Assembly: GCA_964627255.1 (NCBI GenBank)
Contig: CAZVIN010000003.1
Coordinates: 1-6,263 of the forward strand
From: CALLJL01 sp964627255
GTDB taxonomy: Bacteria; Acidobacteriota; Aminicenantia; Aminicenantales; CALLJL01
DNA length: 6,263 bases
Direction: 5' to 3'
Shown: positions 1-6,241 of the stretch, one piece after another
Numbering within the stretch: position 1 is the stretch's first letter
How the letters are laid out: every line of letters starts with the position of its first letter
Position numbers and translations under genes: made by a program
Notes under the pieces: generated by a model
Database searches by the model: none
What the model saw: only the letters and a program-made list of their open reading frames with translations
Told to the model about the DNA's origin: nothing

Positions 1-144
1 GCCCGGATGGCCATTGTGGTGAAATCAGGGAACAAGGATGGCCTCTTCTCCCGAATTTGTCAGGAGCATTCGATTGTCCTGGTGGAAGTAGAAAAAACGG
101 TCGAGGCCTTAGAGCCATTAAAAAAGGCTTTTGCTACCTCCTAA
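1..144 (+). CDS. 3' end of an unrecognised gene (47 residues visible)
   Basis: An open frame runs from the first base of the window to a TAA at 142-144. The visible tail is soluble in character, with no membrane segment. It begins with a hydrophobic strand followed by KSGN (MAIVVKSGN), then a second strand (SIVLVEVEK), and ends in a Lys/Ala-rich helix. The alternating strand-helix pattern suggests the last part of an alpha/beta domain. The VVKSGN segment faintly recalls the C-terminal end of four-carbon acid sugar kinases, but this is too weak to name a function. The next gene starts 56 nt downstream on the same strand, so it may be the proximal member of the permease/hydrolase cluster. That it is coding is fairly sure from the codon pattern and its sharp end before the AT-rich spacer; its identity is unknown. 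Confidence 0.6.
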   Translation, partial: ARMAIVVKSGNKDGLFSRICQEHSIVLVEVEKTVEALEPLKKAFATS

Positions 145-200
145 AATAAAGCGAAAATGCCATCTTAATGAATACTCGGGAAATTTGAAGATATTTTTTG

Positions 201-1469
201 ATGTGTGAACCCCTTGTTTTCCTTCTCATGCTGCTTATATTTATTATTTTCACCTTAGCTCTTAAATTCCCCGTCGGGCTGAGCTTGGTGGCCGCGGCCG
301 TTGGCGGCGCCTTAGTCGCCGGGTTTGGCCTACCTTGGCGCCACTTCATCGAAGGAAGTTTTGGCTATTTTGACACGATTCTCATTATCTTGACCGCCAC
401 TATTTTTATGAAGAGCCTCGAAGGCTCAGGAGCTTTAGATACGGGCGTGAATTGGTTGCTACGAAGCTTTTACCGCTGGAAGGTTCCCTTTCTCATTGTC
501 TTAATGATTATTGTCATGTTTCCCGGTATGATTACCGGTTCTTCGGTCACTTCTATTCTCAGCGCTGGCCCTCTGGTGGCCCCAGTTTTAATTAATTTAG
601 GATTAAGTCGGCCCAAGGCAGCTGCTTTTCTCGCCCTCGGCGGTATCTTAGGAATGATCGCTCCTCCGGTTAATATTTTGGTCATGATAATGGGAGCAGG
701 AGTGGACATGCCTTATGTCGGGGTAACGCTTCCTCTTCTCCTCATTGTTATTCCTTTGACAATTTTTATTCCTCTCTGGGTCGGTCTTCCTGGTACGAGA
801 AAAGGAAGTAAAGAAGCTATTTTAGCCGCCCTTCCGCCTAATTATTGGCCAGAGTATCGATGGCGTCTGCTGGCGCCTCTTTTCTGCTTACTTTTTCTCT
901 TCATCGCTCCCTCTCTGTGGCCGAAAGTTATTCCTGACATTGGTCTACCCGCCTCTTTCTTTGTTGCCAGTCTTTTTGGTTGGGTAGCAGGCAAACCTTT
1001 TTCTTTTCTTCATGCCACCCAAAAAGCCTTAAAAGAATCACTGCCCGTTTTGAGCATATTAGCTGGCGTGGGCATGTTTACTCAAATCATGACCCTCAGT
1101 GGGAGCCGGGGCTGGCTTGTCGTCTCCATCCTTTCCTTACCCGCAGCTTGGCTTATTCTGGGCATGATGCTAAGTCTTCCGCTTTTCGGAGGAGTTTCCA
1201 CTTTCGGCTCGGCCTCTATTTTAGGAGTTCCCTTTATTTTAGCCTTAATCAATCTCAATGCTCTTTTGACCTCAGCCGCCCTGTCCTCCTTTGCCGCTGT
1301 CGGCGAACTCGTTCCTCCAGCAGCTTTCTCCGCCCGGTTCGCGGCCCAAGTCATGGCCGAATCATCTCTTCTTCAGGTCCAACGTCGCGCTTTGATTCCA
1401 GCCTTAGCCATTTGGCTTATGGGGTTAGCCGTGCTCCTGTTGACACCATTTTTAGACCGATGGATTTAG
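201..1469 (+). CDS. TRAP transporter large permease (DctM-like), divergent
   Basis: A polytopic inner-membrane protein of 422 residues, the usual length for the DctM subunit, which carries the substrate path in sodium-coupled TRAP importers of organic acids. Nearly the whole length is hydrophobic segments. Two discontinuous-helix motifs related by the internal repeat are visible: FPGMITGSS (about 107-115) with GMIAPPVN (151-158) in the first half, and FGGVSTFGSAS (329-339) with VGELVPPAAF (367-376) in the second. The Gly/Ser-rich turn followed by a Pro-Pro segment is the DctM/IT-superfamily signature. The start is ATG 201; a TTG at 198 is in frame just before it and cannot be excluded, and TGA at 186-188 closes the frame upstream. 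A weak GAAG lies at 187-190. No DctQ or solute-binding gene is visible beside it. The substrate is unknown; the hydrolase downstream hints at an acylated amino acid or other carboxylate (inference). Confidence 0.82.
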   Translation: MCEPLVFLLMLLIFIIFTLALKFPVGLSLVAAAVGGALVAGFGLPWRHFIEGSFGYFDTILIILTATIFMKSLEGSGALDTGVNWLLRSFYRWKVPFLIVLMIIVMFPGMITGSSVTSILSAGPLVAPVLINLGLSRPKAAAFLALGGILGMIAPPVNILVMIMGAGVDMPYVGVTLPLLLIVIPLTIFIPLWVGLPGTRKGSKEAILAALPPNYWPEYRWRLLAPLFCLLFLFIAPSLWPKVIPDIGLPASFFVASLFGWVAGKPFSFLHATQKALKESLPVLSILAGVGMFTQIMTLSGSRGWLVVSILSLPAAWLILGMMLSLPLFGGVSTFGSASILGVPFILALINLNALLTSAALSSFAAVGELVPPAAFSARFAAQVMAESSLLQVQRRALIPALAIWLMGLAVLLLTPFLDRWI

Positions 1470-1470
1470 G

Positions 1471-1614
1471 ATGAGAATTTTTTATTGGGCTCTGGTTCTT
1501 TATTTAACTCTTAATCTGGTCTTACTTCTCTTTCGAGATAAGAAATTCTGGAATCAGGCTGCCGCGGCTCTTGTCCTGATACTTTTCTTACTTCGATTAT
1601 TCCTCATTCAATGA
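1471..1614 (+). CDS. small two-helix membrane protein, 47 residues
   Basis: This short ORF starts with ATG one base after the permease stop (1467-1469) and ends with TGA at 1612-1614, 11 nt before the hydrolase start. The product has two hydrophobic segments, about residues 4-21 (YWALVLYLTLNLVLLLF) and 31-46. A short polar, positively charged turn with the sequence RDKKFWNQ joins them, so a helical hairpin in the membrane is predicted. By the positive-inside rule the RDKK turn would face the cytoplasm. It fills almost exactly the gap between two co-directional genes, and its start position implies coupling to translation of the permease. It is far shorter than a DctQ subunit (about 160 residues, four helices). 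I do not recognise a family. It could be a small accessory or stabilising subunit of the permease, but this is inference from position only. Confidence 0.6.
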   Translation: MRIFYWALVLYLTLNLVLLLFRDKKFWNQAAAALVLILFLLRLFLIQ

Positions 1615-1625
1615 AACTTTGAATA

Positions 1626-2789
1626 ATGAAAAAAAAGATGGGCAATCAGCGATTTTTTAGGCCCCTCAATTTTTTATTCTTAGCCCTAATAATAAGCTTT
1701 CTTTCTGGCAAGCAATTCCGTCTTCAACATCAACCCGAGCCTATTTTTCCCAGCGCGGGGTTGACGGCTCAAAAAAAGCTGAGCGATTATTTTCCGGCTC
1801 TTTTCGGCACTGCTGGCGATACCGAAGTTTACATTTTTGACGGCCAAGAAACTGGAGGCCATGTCCTTATTGTTGGCGGCACCCATCCCAATGAACCCGC
1901 TGGTTTCATAACGGCAGTGCTGCTGATTGAAAATATAAACCTCAAGCGAGGCAAAGTAGTCATCATCCCCAGAGCTAACGCCAGTGCTTTTACCCATAGC
2001 GACCCGCAGGAAGGTAGCCCCCAGCGTTTCCTCCTGCCCACTGTTTCCGGTCCACGCTTTTTCCGGCTTGGCTCGCGGCTGACAAACCCAGTCGACCAAT
2101 GGCCTGACCCCGCAATCTATATCAACCCCAGCGGTCAAAGACTTTCTGGCTCTGAAGTCCGCAACTTAAATCGCTGTTACCCGGGCCGGCCCAAGGGTTT
2201 ACTGACGGAACGGGTCGCTTACGGGATTATGGAGGTAGTTCGCCAAGAAAAGATTGACTTAGGGATTGATGTTCACGAGTCAGCTCCAGAATATCCGGTC
2301 ATTAACGCTATCGTTTTTCATGAAAACAGCTCGGAGTTGGCGGCCTTAGTTTCGATGGCGATGGAAGCATACGGATTCAACCTGCGCTTAGAGGCCTCTC
2401 CGCCTCAATTGCGGGGCCTCAGCCACCGTGAATGGGGGGATGCGGCTGCTATTATGGCTGTTCTTCTGGAAACACCCAATGCCTCTCATGGCCGGCTCAA
2501 AGGTAGACCATCGCCGGAATTAATAGTCGAGGGCAAAGACAAATTTTATACCAAAGCCGCTAGTCTCGGTCGACTTTTTGTTGCCTATCCAGAAAGCGGC
2601 ATTCCCCTGAAAGAAAGAGTAGCCAGACACTTGGCGGCCATCAGGAGTCTCTTCCAGAGCCTGGAAGAGATTTATCCCGAAAAAGGTTTAAGGGTGCAGG
2701 GAATTCCCGAGGCCAGAGATGTTTTAGAAAAGGGCTTGGGCGCCTTCCTCCATCCTCCCGAAACGAATTTGACAAATTCTATTTTCTAA
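1626..2789 (+). CDS. AstE/aspartoacylase-family zinc hydrolase with N-terminal membrane anchor or signal
   Basis: A protein of 387 residues related to succinylglutamate desuccinylase/aspartoacylase and, more broadly, M14 carboxypeptidases. These use one zinc ion to hydrolyse an N-acyl amide or peptide bond. The expected site is present: HxxE in GGTHPNEP (His87, Glu90), third ligand His217 in DVHES, the substrate-binding Asn-Arg of NLNRCYPG (182-183), and the likely catalytic Glu282 in LLETPN. A basic N-terminus followed by a hydrophobic stretch (about 13-27) predicts a signal peptide or uncleaved anchor, placing the enzyme outside the cytoplasmic membrane. Met5 (ATG 1638) is an alternative start; neither start has a clear ribosome-binding site. 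The C-terminal helix carries SLFQSLEEI, whose DNA forms a perfect inverted repeat. It follows the permease and mini-membrane protein closely, so it may release a substrate that the permease imports (inference). Exact specificity cannot be read from sequence. Confidence 0.82.
   Translation: MKKKMGNQRFFRPLNFLFLALIISFLSGKQFRLQHQPEPIFPSAGLTAQKKLSDYFPALFGTAGDTEVYIFDGQETGGHVLIVGGTHPNEPAGFITAVLLIENINLKRGKVVIIPRANASAFTHSDPQEGSPQRFLLPTVSGPRFFRLGSRLTNPVDQWPDPAIYINPSGQRLSGSEVRNLNRCYPGRPKGLLTERVAYGIMEVVRQEKIDLGIDVHESAPEYPVINAIVFHENSSELAALVSMAMEAYGFNLRLEASPPQLRGLSHREWGDAAAIMAVLLETPNASHGRLKGRPSPELIVEGKDKFYTKAASLGRLFVAYPESGIPLKERVARHLAAIRSLFQSLEEIYPEKGLRVQGIPEARDVLEKGLGAFLHPPETNLTNSIF
2645..2673 (+). repeat. 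perfect 10-bp inverted repeat with 3-nt loop inside the hydrolase gene
   Basis: The left arm TCTCTTCCAG (2648-2657) and the right arm CTGGAAGAGA (2661-2670) are exact reverse complements around the loop AGC. Outward pairing continues as G-T, A-T and G-T to 2645/2673. In RNA this would be a stable hairpin, followed by UUUAU. It lies about 115 nt before the stop codon of the hydrolase and upstream of the candidate ispH promoter. The right flank is only a short U-run, so it is not a convincing intrinsic terminator. It may be an RNA-processing or stability element, or a chance result of the coding sequence. Confidence 0.6.
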
Positions 2790-2797
2790 GATAGTAT
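2769..2797 (+). promoter_or_regulatory. candidate sigma-70-type promoter for the ispH-rpsA operon
   Basis: A perfect -35 hexamer TTGACA (2769-2774) is followed by a 17-nt spacer and TAGTAT (2792-2797), a 4/6 match to the -10 consensus that keeps the key first TA and last T. It overlaps the last codons of the upstream hydrolase gene and lies just before ispH. Transcription would begin near 2803-2805, leaving a leader of only about 16 nt. Optimal spacing and location support it; there is no experimental evidence. Confidence 0.5.
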
Positions 2798-2819
2798 ATG
2801 CCATCTCTTTTCGATTCCC

Positions 2820-3698
2820 ATGGAGATTGTTATTGCCCGAGAGAGCGGGTTTTGTTATGGCGTAAAAAGAGCTCTTCGTTTAGCCCGCGAAACAAGAAGC
2901 AAGGCTAAAACCCCCGTCTTTTCGTGGGGCGAGCTAATTCATAATCCTGATGTTATTCAGGAATTGGAAAAAGAAGGTATTATTCCGACAGAAAAAATTG
3001 AAAACTTAAAGGGAGCAACGGTCATTATTCGCAGCCACGGTGTTTCTCCTGATATCCATCATCAGCTTAAAAAAGAGGCTAAAATAGTCATCGATGCTAC
3101 CTGCCCGATTGTGAAGAGGATTCAGAAGCTCACCGCCAGATTAGCTCGTCAGAAACAGGAAATAATTATTGTCGGTAACCCCAACCACCCAGAAATAAAG
3201 GGCTTATTCGGGACAAGCGGCGGTCGAGCCTTGATTATTGAGAACGAAGCTCAGGTTATGAGCCTGCCTTTTGCCCGGCGGCGAGCTATTCTGGCTCAAT
3301 CTACCCAGGATATGGAGCTTTTTGCCCGCGTTGTAGCCGCTCTAGTGGGCAAAACAGGAGAACTGAGAGCTTACAACACTATTTGTTATTCAACCCAGGT
3401 TCGTCAGCGCAGCACCTCGGAGCTGGCTTCTCAGGTTGATGTCTTGTTTATCATTGGTGGCGCTTCCAGTTCTAATACAAACAAGCTTTATGAAATATCT
3501 AAACGCATTCAACCTAAAACTTATTTTATTGAAAAGGCCGCCCAGATTACTCCAGAAATGCTGAGCGGGGCGAAAAAGGTCGGTATCTCGGGAGGAGCTT
3601 CCACTCCACCTGAAGCCATCCGCGAAGCGGTGCTTAAAATCAAAGAAAGCTTCCGAAAGTTTGGTGGCGAGGAGAAAGTAGTCCCATGTCAGAGGTAA
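2820..3698 (+). CDS. ispH: 4-hydroxy-3-methylbut-2-enyl diphosphate reductase (IspH/LytB)
   Basis: The last enzyme of the MEP isoprenoid pathway. This cytoplasmic iron-sulphur protein reduces HMBPP to isopentenyl and dimethylallyl diphosphate. The 292 residues match a free-standing IspH. All three cluster cysteines are present: Cys12 (GFCYGV), Cys95 (DATCPIV) and Cys189 (NTICYSTQVRQ). Substrate-site residues are also visible: His41 (HNPDV), His73 (RSHGV), His123 and Glu125 (NHPEIKG), the SSSN run at 216-219, and Ser261 in GGASTP. The start at ATG 2820 fits the family N-terminus exactly (MxIxxARxxGFCxGV), although no Shine-Dalgarno sequence precedes it in the pyrimidine-rich leader. The last 13 nt overlap the start of rpsA in another frame, and the codons for GGEE (282-285) double as the rpsA ribosome-binding site. 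Some Clostridia carry these two proteins as a single fusion; here they are separate. Confidence 0.97.
   Translation: MEIVIARESGFCYGVKRALRLARETRSKAKTPVFSWGELIHNPDVIQELEKEGIIPTEKIENLKGATVIIRSHGVSPDIHHQLKKEAKIVIDATCPIVKRIQKLTARLARQKQEIIIVGNPNHPEIKGLFGTSGGRALIIENEAQVMSLPFARRRAILAQSTQDMELFARVVAALVGKTGELRAYNTICYSTQVRQRSTSELASQVDVLFIIGGASSSNTNKLYEISKRIQPKTYFIEKAAQITPEMLSGAKKVGISGGASTPPEAIREAVLKIKESFRKFGGEEKVVPCQR
3669..3674 (+). promoter_or_regulatory. Shine-Dalgarno site of rpsA inside the ispH coding region
   Basis: GAGGAG lies 11 nt before ATG 3686 and encodes Glu-Glu near the IspH C-terminus. It decides the rpsA start: the next in-frame ATG (3725) has no comparable site. The placement means ribosomes finishing ispH pass through the rpsA initiation region, which favours coupling. 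Confidence 0.65.
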
Positions 3699-5428
3699 AA
3701 AAAGCGAGCGACAAAAACGACCCTATGTCTCCAGAAGTCTACGAGCATCTGCTCGACCGTTATCAGTTTACGGCCAAAGAATTGTCCCCGGGAAAATTAG
3801 TCAGGGGAAAAATTGTTAAAGTTACTTCTTCTCATGTTCTGGTAGATATCGGGTTCAAATCAGAGGGGATGATTCCCGTAGAGGATTTCGAGGGAGACAG
3901 CGCCCAAACTCTGCGCTTGGGCGCAGAAATTGAAGCCATCTTAGAACGGGTCGACCCACGCGACGGTTCTTTGATTCTTTCCAAGAAGCGAGCCGACGCC
4001 CTCCGCGCTTTGGAGCATCTGGAACGAGCCTACTTAGGTCAGGGTTGGGTGCAGGGAAAAGTTATCGAAAGAGTCAAAAACGGGTTCATTGTCCACGTTG
4101 GCATAAAAACCTTTCTTCCTGACTCCCATGCCGACGTTAAAGCGGTCAAAGAACCTGAGAAATTGGTTGGCAATTCTTTTAAATTTAAGGTACTCCGTTT
4201 TGACCGCAAAGCTGAAAGCGCCGTTCTTTCCCGTAAGTTATTTCTTCAAGATGAGAGAGAAAAGCGCAAGCGCCGGGTTTTCAGCAAATTAGTCAAGGGC
4301 GAAAAAATAAAAGGGCAAGTCAAATCAATCACCAATTTTGGAGCTTTTATCGACTTAGGGGGAGTCGAGGGATTGCTGCATATTTCAGACATGTCTTGGG
4401 GAAAAATCAGCCATCCCTCCGAGCTTTTAACCCTGGGCCAGGAAGTAGAAGTAGTCGTTCTTGATTTTGATGAAAAAGAAGAAAGGATCTCTTTGGGCTA
4501 TAAACAGCTTACTGAAGACCCCTGGCTTAAGGTGGCGGAAAAATATCCCGTTGGTAGCCTGGTTCAAGGTAAGGTGGTAAGTCTAACTGATTTCGGCGCT
4601 TTCGTTGAGCTCGAAAATGGAGTGGAAGGTCTTATCCATGTTTCCGACCTTTCCTGGTCTCGAAAACCAGTCCACCCCAAAAAAATCCTTAGCCTTGGGC
4701 AAGAAGTCACGGTGAGGGTTCTTGATTCTAACCCCGAAACAAGGCGCATTTCTTTGGGTTTAAAACAAGCCAGTCCCCATCCCTTGGATTTACTTAAGCA
4801 GCGCTTGGGCCCTGGTAGCCGGGTTAAAGGTAAAATCACTAGCTTGACTGATTTTGGCGCCTTTATGCAGATAGAAAAGGATATCGAAGGCCTGATCCAT
4901 ATCTCCGACATCAGTTGGGAAAAAATAAGACATCCCTCGGAAAAACTAAGGGTCGGCCAGGAACTGGAGGCAGTTATTCTGAATATTGATGTCGAGAAAC
5001 AAAAAATTTCTCTCGGGCTTAAACAGCTGGAGGGCGATATTTGGGAAGACTTTTTTGCTCGCCATAAAGTAGGAGACATCGTCCGGGTCAAGGTCGTCCG
5101 CTTGACCGATTTTGGCGCTTTTGTCGAAATAACTCCCGGCATTGAGGGAGTTGTCTTCCTTTCCGAATTGGACGAGAAACGAGTCGAGCATCCTTCTGAA
5201 GTTTTAGCCATTGGCGAGGAGCGAGCAGCTAAAATAATTAAGCTCAACCCAAAAGAAAAGAAGATTTCTCTCAGTTTTCGTCAGGCTCAAGTGGAATTAC
5301 AAAAAATAGAGTACCAGAAATACCTTCGTTCCCATGATGACCGGATGACCCTTGGCGACATTATGAAAGGCCAACTCCGACATTTGCCGCTGGCAAAAGA
5401 AAAGGGTCAGAAAAAGGAGGAAACATGA
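3686..5428 (+). CDS. rpsA: 30S ribosomal protein S1, six S1 domains
   Basis: A 580-residue RNA-binding protein, close in length to the 557-residue E. coli S1, which helps the small ribosomal subunit bind and unfold mRNA. Six OB-fold S1 domains can be counted at about 36-101, 118-185, 205-275, 290-360, 377-447 and 462-532. Domains 1 and 2 are the most divergent, as expected for the ribosome-binding end. Domains 3-6 share the core (T/N)DFGAF or NFGAF, then EGLxHxSD(M/L/I)SW, then HPSE, GQE and ISLGxKQ; domain 6 has the diverged form EGVVFLSEL. The tail ends with TLGDIMKGQL, a motif typical of many bacterial S1 proteins, and a Lys-rich tip. The start overlaps ispH by 13 nt. The stop overlaps the next start as ATGA, and that next gene is IHF/HU-like, recalling the rpsA-ihfB neighbourhood of proteobacteria. 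Confidence 0.96.
   Translation: MSEVKKASDKNDPMSPEVYEHLLDRYQFTAKELSPGKLVRGKIVKVTSSHVLVDIGFKSEGMIPVEDFEGDSAQTLRLGAEIEAILERVDPRDGSLILSKKRADALRALEHLERAYLGQGWVQGKVIERVKNGFIVHVGIKTFLPDSHADVKAVKEPEKLVGNSFKFKVLRFDRKAESAVLSRKLFLQDEREKRKRRVFSKLVKGEKIKGQVKSITNFGAFIDLGGVEGLLHISDMSWGKISHPSELLTLGQEVEVVVLDFDEKEERISLGYKQLTEDPWLKVAEKYPVGSLVQGKVVSLTDFGAFVELENGVEGLIHVSDLSWSRKPVHPKKILSLGQEVTVRVLDSNPETRRISLGLKQASPHPLDLLKQRLGPGSRVKGKITSLTDFGAFMQIEKDIEGLIHISDISWEKIRHPSEKLRVGQELEAVILNIDVEKQKISLGLKQLEGDIWEDFFARHKVGDIVRVKVVRLTDFGAFVEITPGIEGVVFLSELDEKRVEHPSEVLAIGEERAAKIIKLNPKEKKISLSFRQAQVELQKIEYQKYLRSHDDRMTLGDIMKGQLRHLPLAKEKGQKKEET
4328..5122 (+). repeat. internal S1-domain repeats in rpsA
   Basis: Four tandem copies of a roughly 250-nt module show at DNA level as recurrent sequences encoding (L/I)T(D/N)FGAF at 4328-4348, 4583-4603, 4844-4864 and 5102-5122. 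The last three are near identical (core ACTGATTT/ACCGATTT followed by TGGCGC or CGGCGC). This is normal domain duplication rather than a mobile or regulatory repeat. It also explains the long open antisense frame across 4564-5247. Confidence 0.8.
5413..5420 (+). promoter_or_regulatory. strong Shine-Dalgarno site of the HU/IHF gene
   Basis: AAAGGAGG ends 4 nt before ATG 5425, inside the last codons of rpsA. It is the best ribosome-binding site in the window and fits a protein needed in high copy. It lets initiation occur independently even though the two genes overlap as ATGA. Confidence 0.75.
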
Positions 5429-5703
5429 TCAAAGCTGATTTAGTGGAAAAAGTGGCCCGCGAACTTAACCTCCCCAAACAAACGGCCGAGGAGGGAGTTA
5501 ATATTTTCTTCCAAACAATTAAAAAAGCGCTGTTAAACGGAGAAAAGGTGGAGGTCCGCGGTTTTGGCAGTTTCCATTGGCGTCAGAGAAGAAGCCGCTT
5601 GGGCCGCAACCCACGCACAGGAAGCCCGGTCAAAGTTCCCGCTAAAAAAGTTCTCCACTTTAAGCCGAGTCGACTTCTTAAAGAGATAATAAATAAAAAA
5701 TGA
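5425..5703 (+). CDS. HU/IHF-family DNA-binding protein (IHF-beta-like)
   Basis: A 92-residue nucleoid protein of the bacterial DNABII family. It would act as a dimer that bends DNA with two beta-ribbon arms. The N-terminal helices (about 3-38) are followed by the family signature VRGFGSF (44-50), an Arg-rich arm, GRNPRTG (60-66) with the intercalating Pro63, VPAKKV (71-76) and FKPS (79-82), then a short C-terminal helix. The length is standard and all core positions are present. RGFGSF and the HFKP ending resemble IHF-beta more than HU, and the position just after rpsA is also that of ihfB in proteobacteria. A specific IHF role would need a partner alpha subunit, which is not visible here, so I leave the symbol blank. 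The gene overlaps rpsA by ATGA and the next gene by ATGA. Confidence 0.94.
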   Translation: MIKADLVEKVARELNLPKQTAEEGVNIFFQTIKKALLNGEKVEVRGFGSFHWRQRRSRLGRNPRTGSPVKVPAKKVLHFKPSRLLKEIINKK

Positions 5704-6221
5704 CGGCTTATCTCACCGCACCGTGGAGAGAGGCCTATGTCCGGAATGTTTTCAAGATGAAAGGCTGCATTTTTTGCCAAGCCTTAAAGAGCCAAGAAGA
5801 CCCCAAGGCCTTAATCCTATATCGGGGTCAATATAATTTTATCATTCTTAATAAATATCCCTATACACCCGGCCACTTAATGATTGCTCCTTATCGTCAC
5901 TTAGCCCGAATCGAGGCGGCTTCAAAGGAAGCCACGGAAGAGATGATGGAGCTGCTTAAAATGAGCCTCAAGTTGCTCCGGCGTCGATACCGACCCCACG
6001 GCTTTAACCTGGGTATGAATCTCGGCCAGTGTGCTGGAGCCGGCGTGGTTGGACATTACCATCTTCATCTTATTCCACGCTGGTCGGGTGATGCCAATTT
6101 TATGCCGCTCGTGGCCCAAACTAAGGTGGTTATCGAAGACCTCGAGACTACCTTTAACCGACTCTATCCCCTTTTCCAAAGAGACGCGAGTCGCCGAAAG
6201 CAGCCGGCTAAAGCCAGGTGA
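5700..6221 (+). CDS. HIT-family protein, probable Ap4A-type phosphorylase/hydrolase
   Basis: A 173-residue cytoplasmic histidine-triad protein. The HIT motif HYHLHLIP (119-126) carries His119, His121 (expected nucleophile) and His123. The preceding NLGQCAGAGVVG and the following PRWSGDANFMP are typical of the branch that includes Ap4A phosphorylases such as mycobacterial Rv2613c. CIFC (23-26) and His67 (PYRHLAR) are likely zinc ligands with a triad histidine. The start at 5700 overlaps the HU stop as ATGA and yields YLTAPWREAY, which matches the conserved YL.xPWRxxY N-terminus of this branch. It is therefore preferred to ATG 5757, which would begin only at MKGCIFC. The ribosome-binding site is weak (AGAG further upstream), so translation probably depends on coupling to the HU gene. 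Dinucleoside polyphosphate turnover is the likely role from family membership; the exact substrate is not readable. Confidence 0.9.
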   Translation: MTAYLTAPWREAYVRNVFKMKGCIFCQALKSQEDPKALILYRGQYNFIILNKYPYTPGHLMIAPYRHLARIEAASKEATEEMMELLKMSLKLLRRRYRPHGFNLGMNLGQCAGAGVVGHYHLHLIPRWSGDANFMPLVAQTKVVIEDLETTFNRLYPLFQRDASRRKQPAKAR

Positions 6222-6241
6222 TGGGAACTTAAGGTGAGCAG

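Noticed and set aside
980..1474. Overlapping + strand open frame of 164 codons inside the permease
   Set aside because: It is an out-of-frame reading of a hydrophobic gene. The product is Ser/Arg-rich with no recognisable domain, while the permease frame has conserved motifs across the same bases.
1686..2138. Antisense open frame (150 codons) opposite the hydrolase
   Set aside because: The sense strand carries the zinc-site motifs of a known family. The antisense product resembles nothing and has no ribosome-binding site I can see.
2183..2192. GGGCCGGCCC palindrome in the hydrolase gene
   Set aside because: It is a GC-rich, loopless palindrome arising from Gly-Arg-Pro codons. Another, GGCCGCGGCC at 290-299, shows such sites occur by composition here.
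2798..2911. Upstream ATG and out-of-frame reading overlapping the ispH start
   Set aside because: It gives a short product of mixed composition with no ribosome-binding site. Although it begins near the predicted transcript start, nothing supports it as a regulatory leader peptide.
3697..3703. A7 run at the ispH/rpsA junction as a programmed frameshift site
   Set aside because: The run begins inside the ispH stop codon and does not form a slippery heptamer in the ispH frame before termination. rpsA has its own good ribosome-binding site, so a frameshift is not needed.
3910..3927. 7-bp inverted repeat (TCTGCGC / GCGCAGA, TTGG loop) early in rpsA
   Set aside because: The stem is short and lies well inside the coding region. 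Repeats of this size are expected by chance in several places.
4564..5247. Long antisense open frame (227 codons) opposite rpsA
   Set aside because: It lies opposite the repeated S1 modules, and its translation repeats Ser/Pro-rich segments (TKAPKSVK) that mirror the sense motif LTDFGAF. It is a by-product of the domain repeats.
6031..6237. Overlapping + strand open frame of 68 codons in the 3' part of the HIT gene
   Set aside because: The HIT frame carries the catalytic motif over the same bases. The alternative product has no domain.
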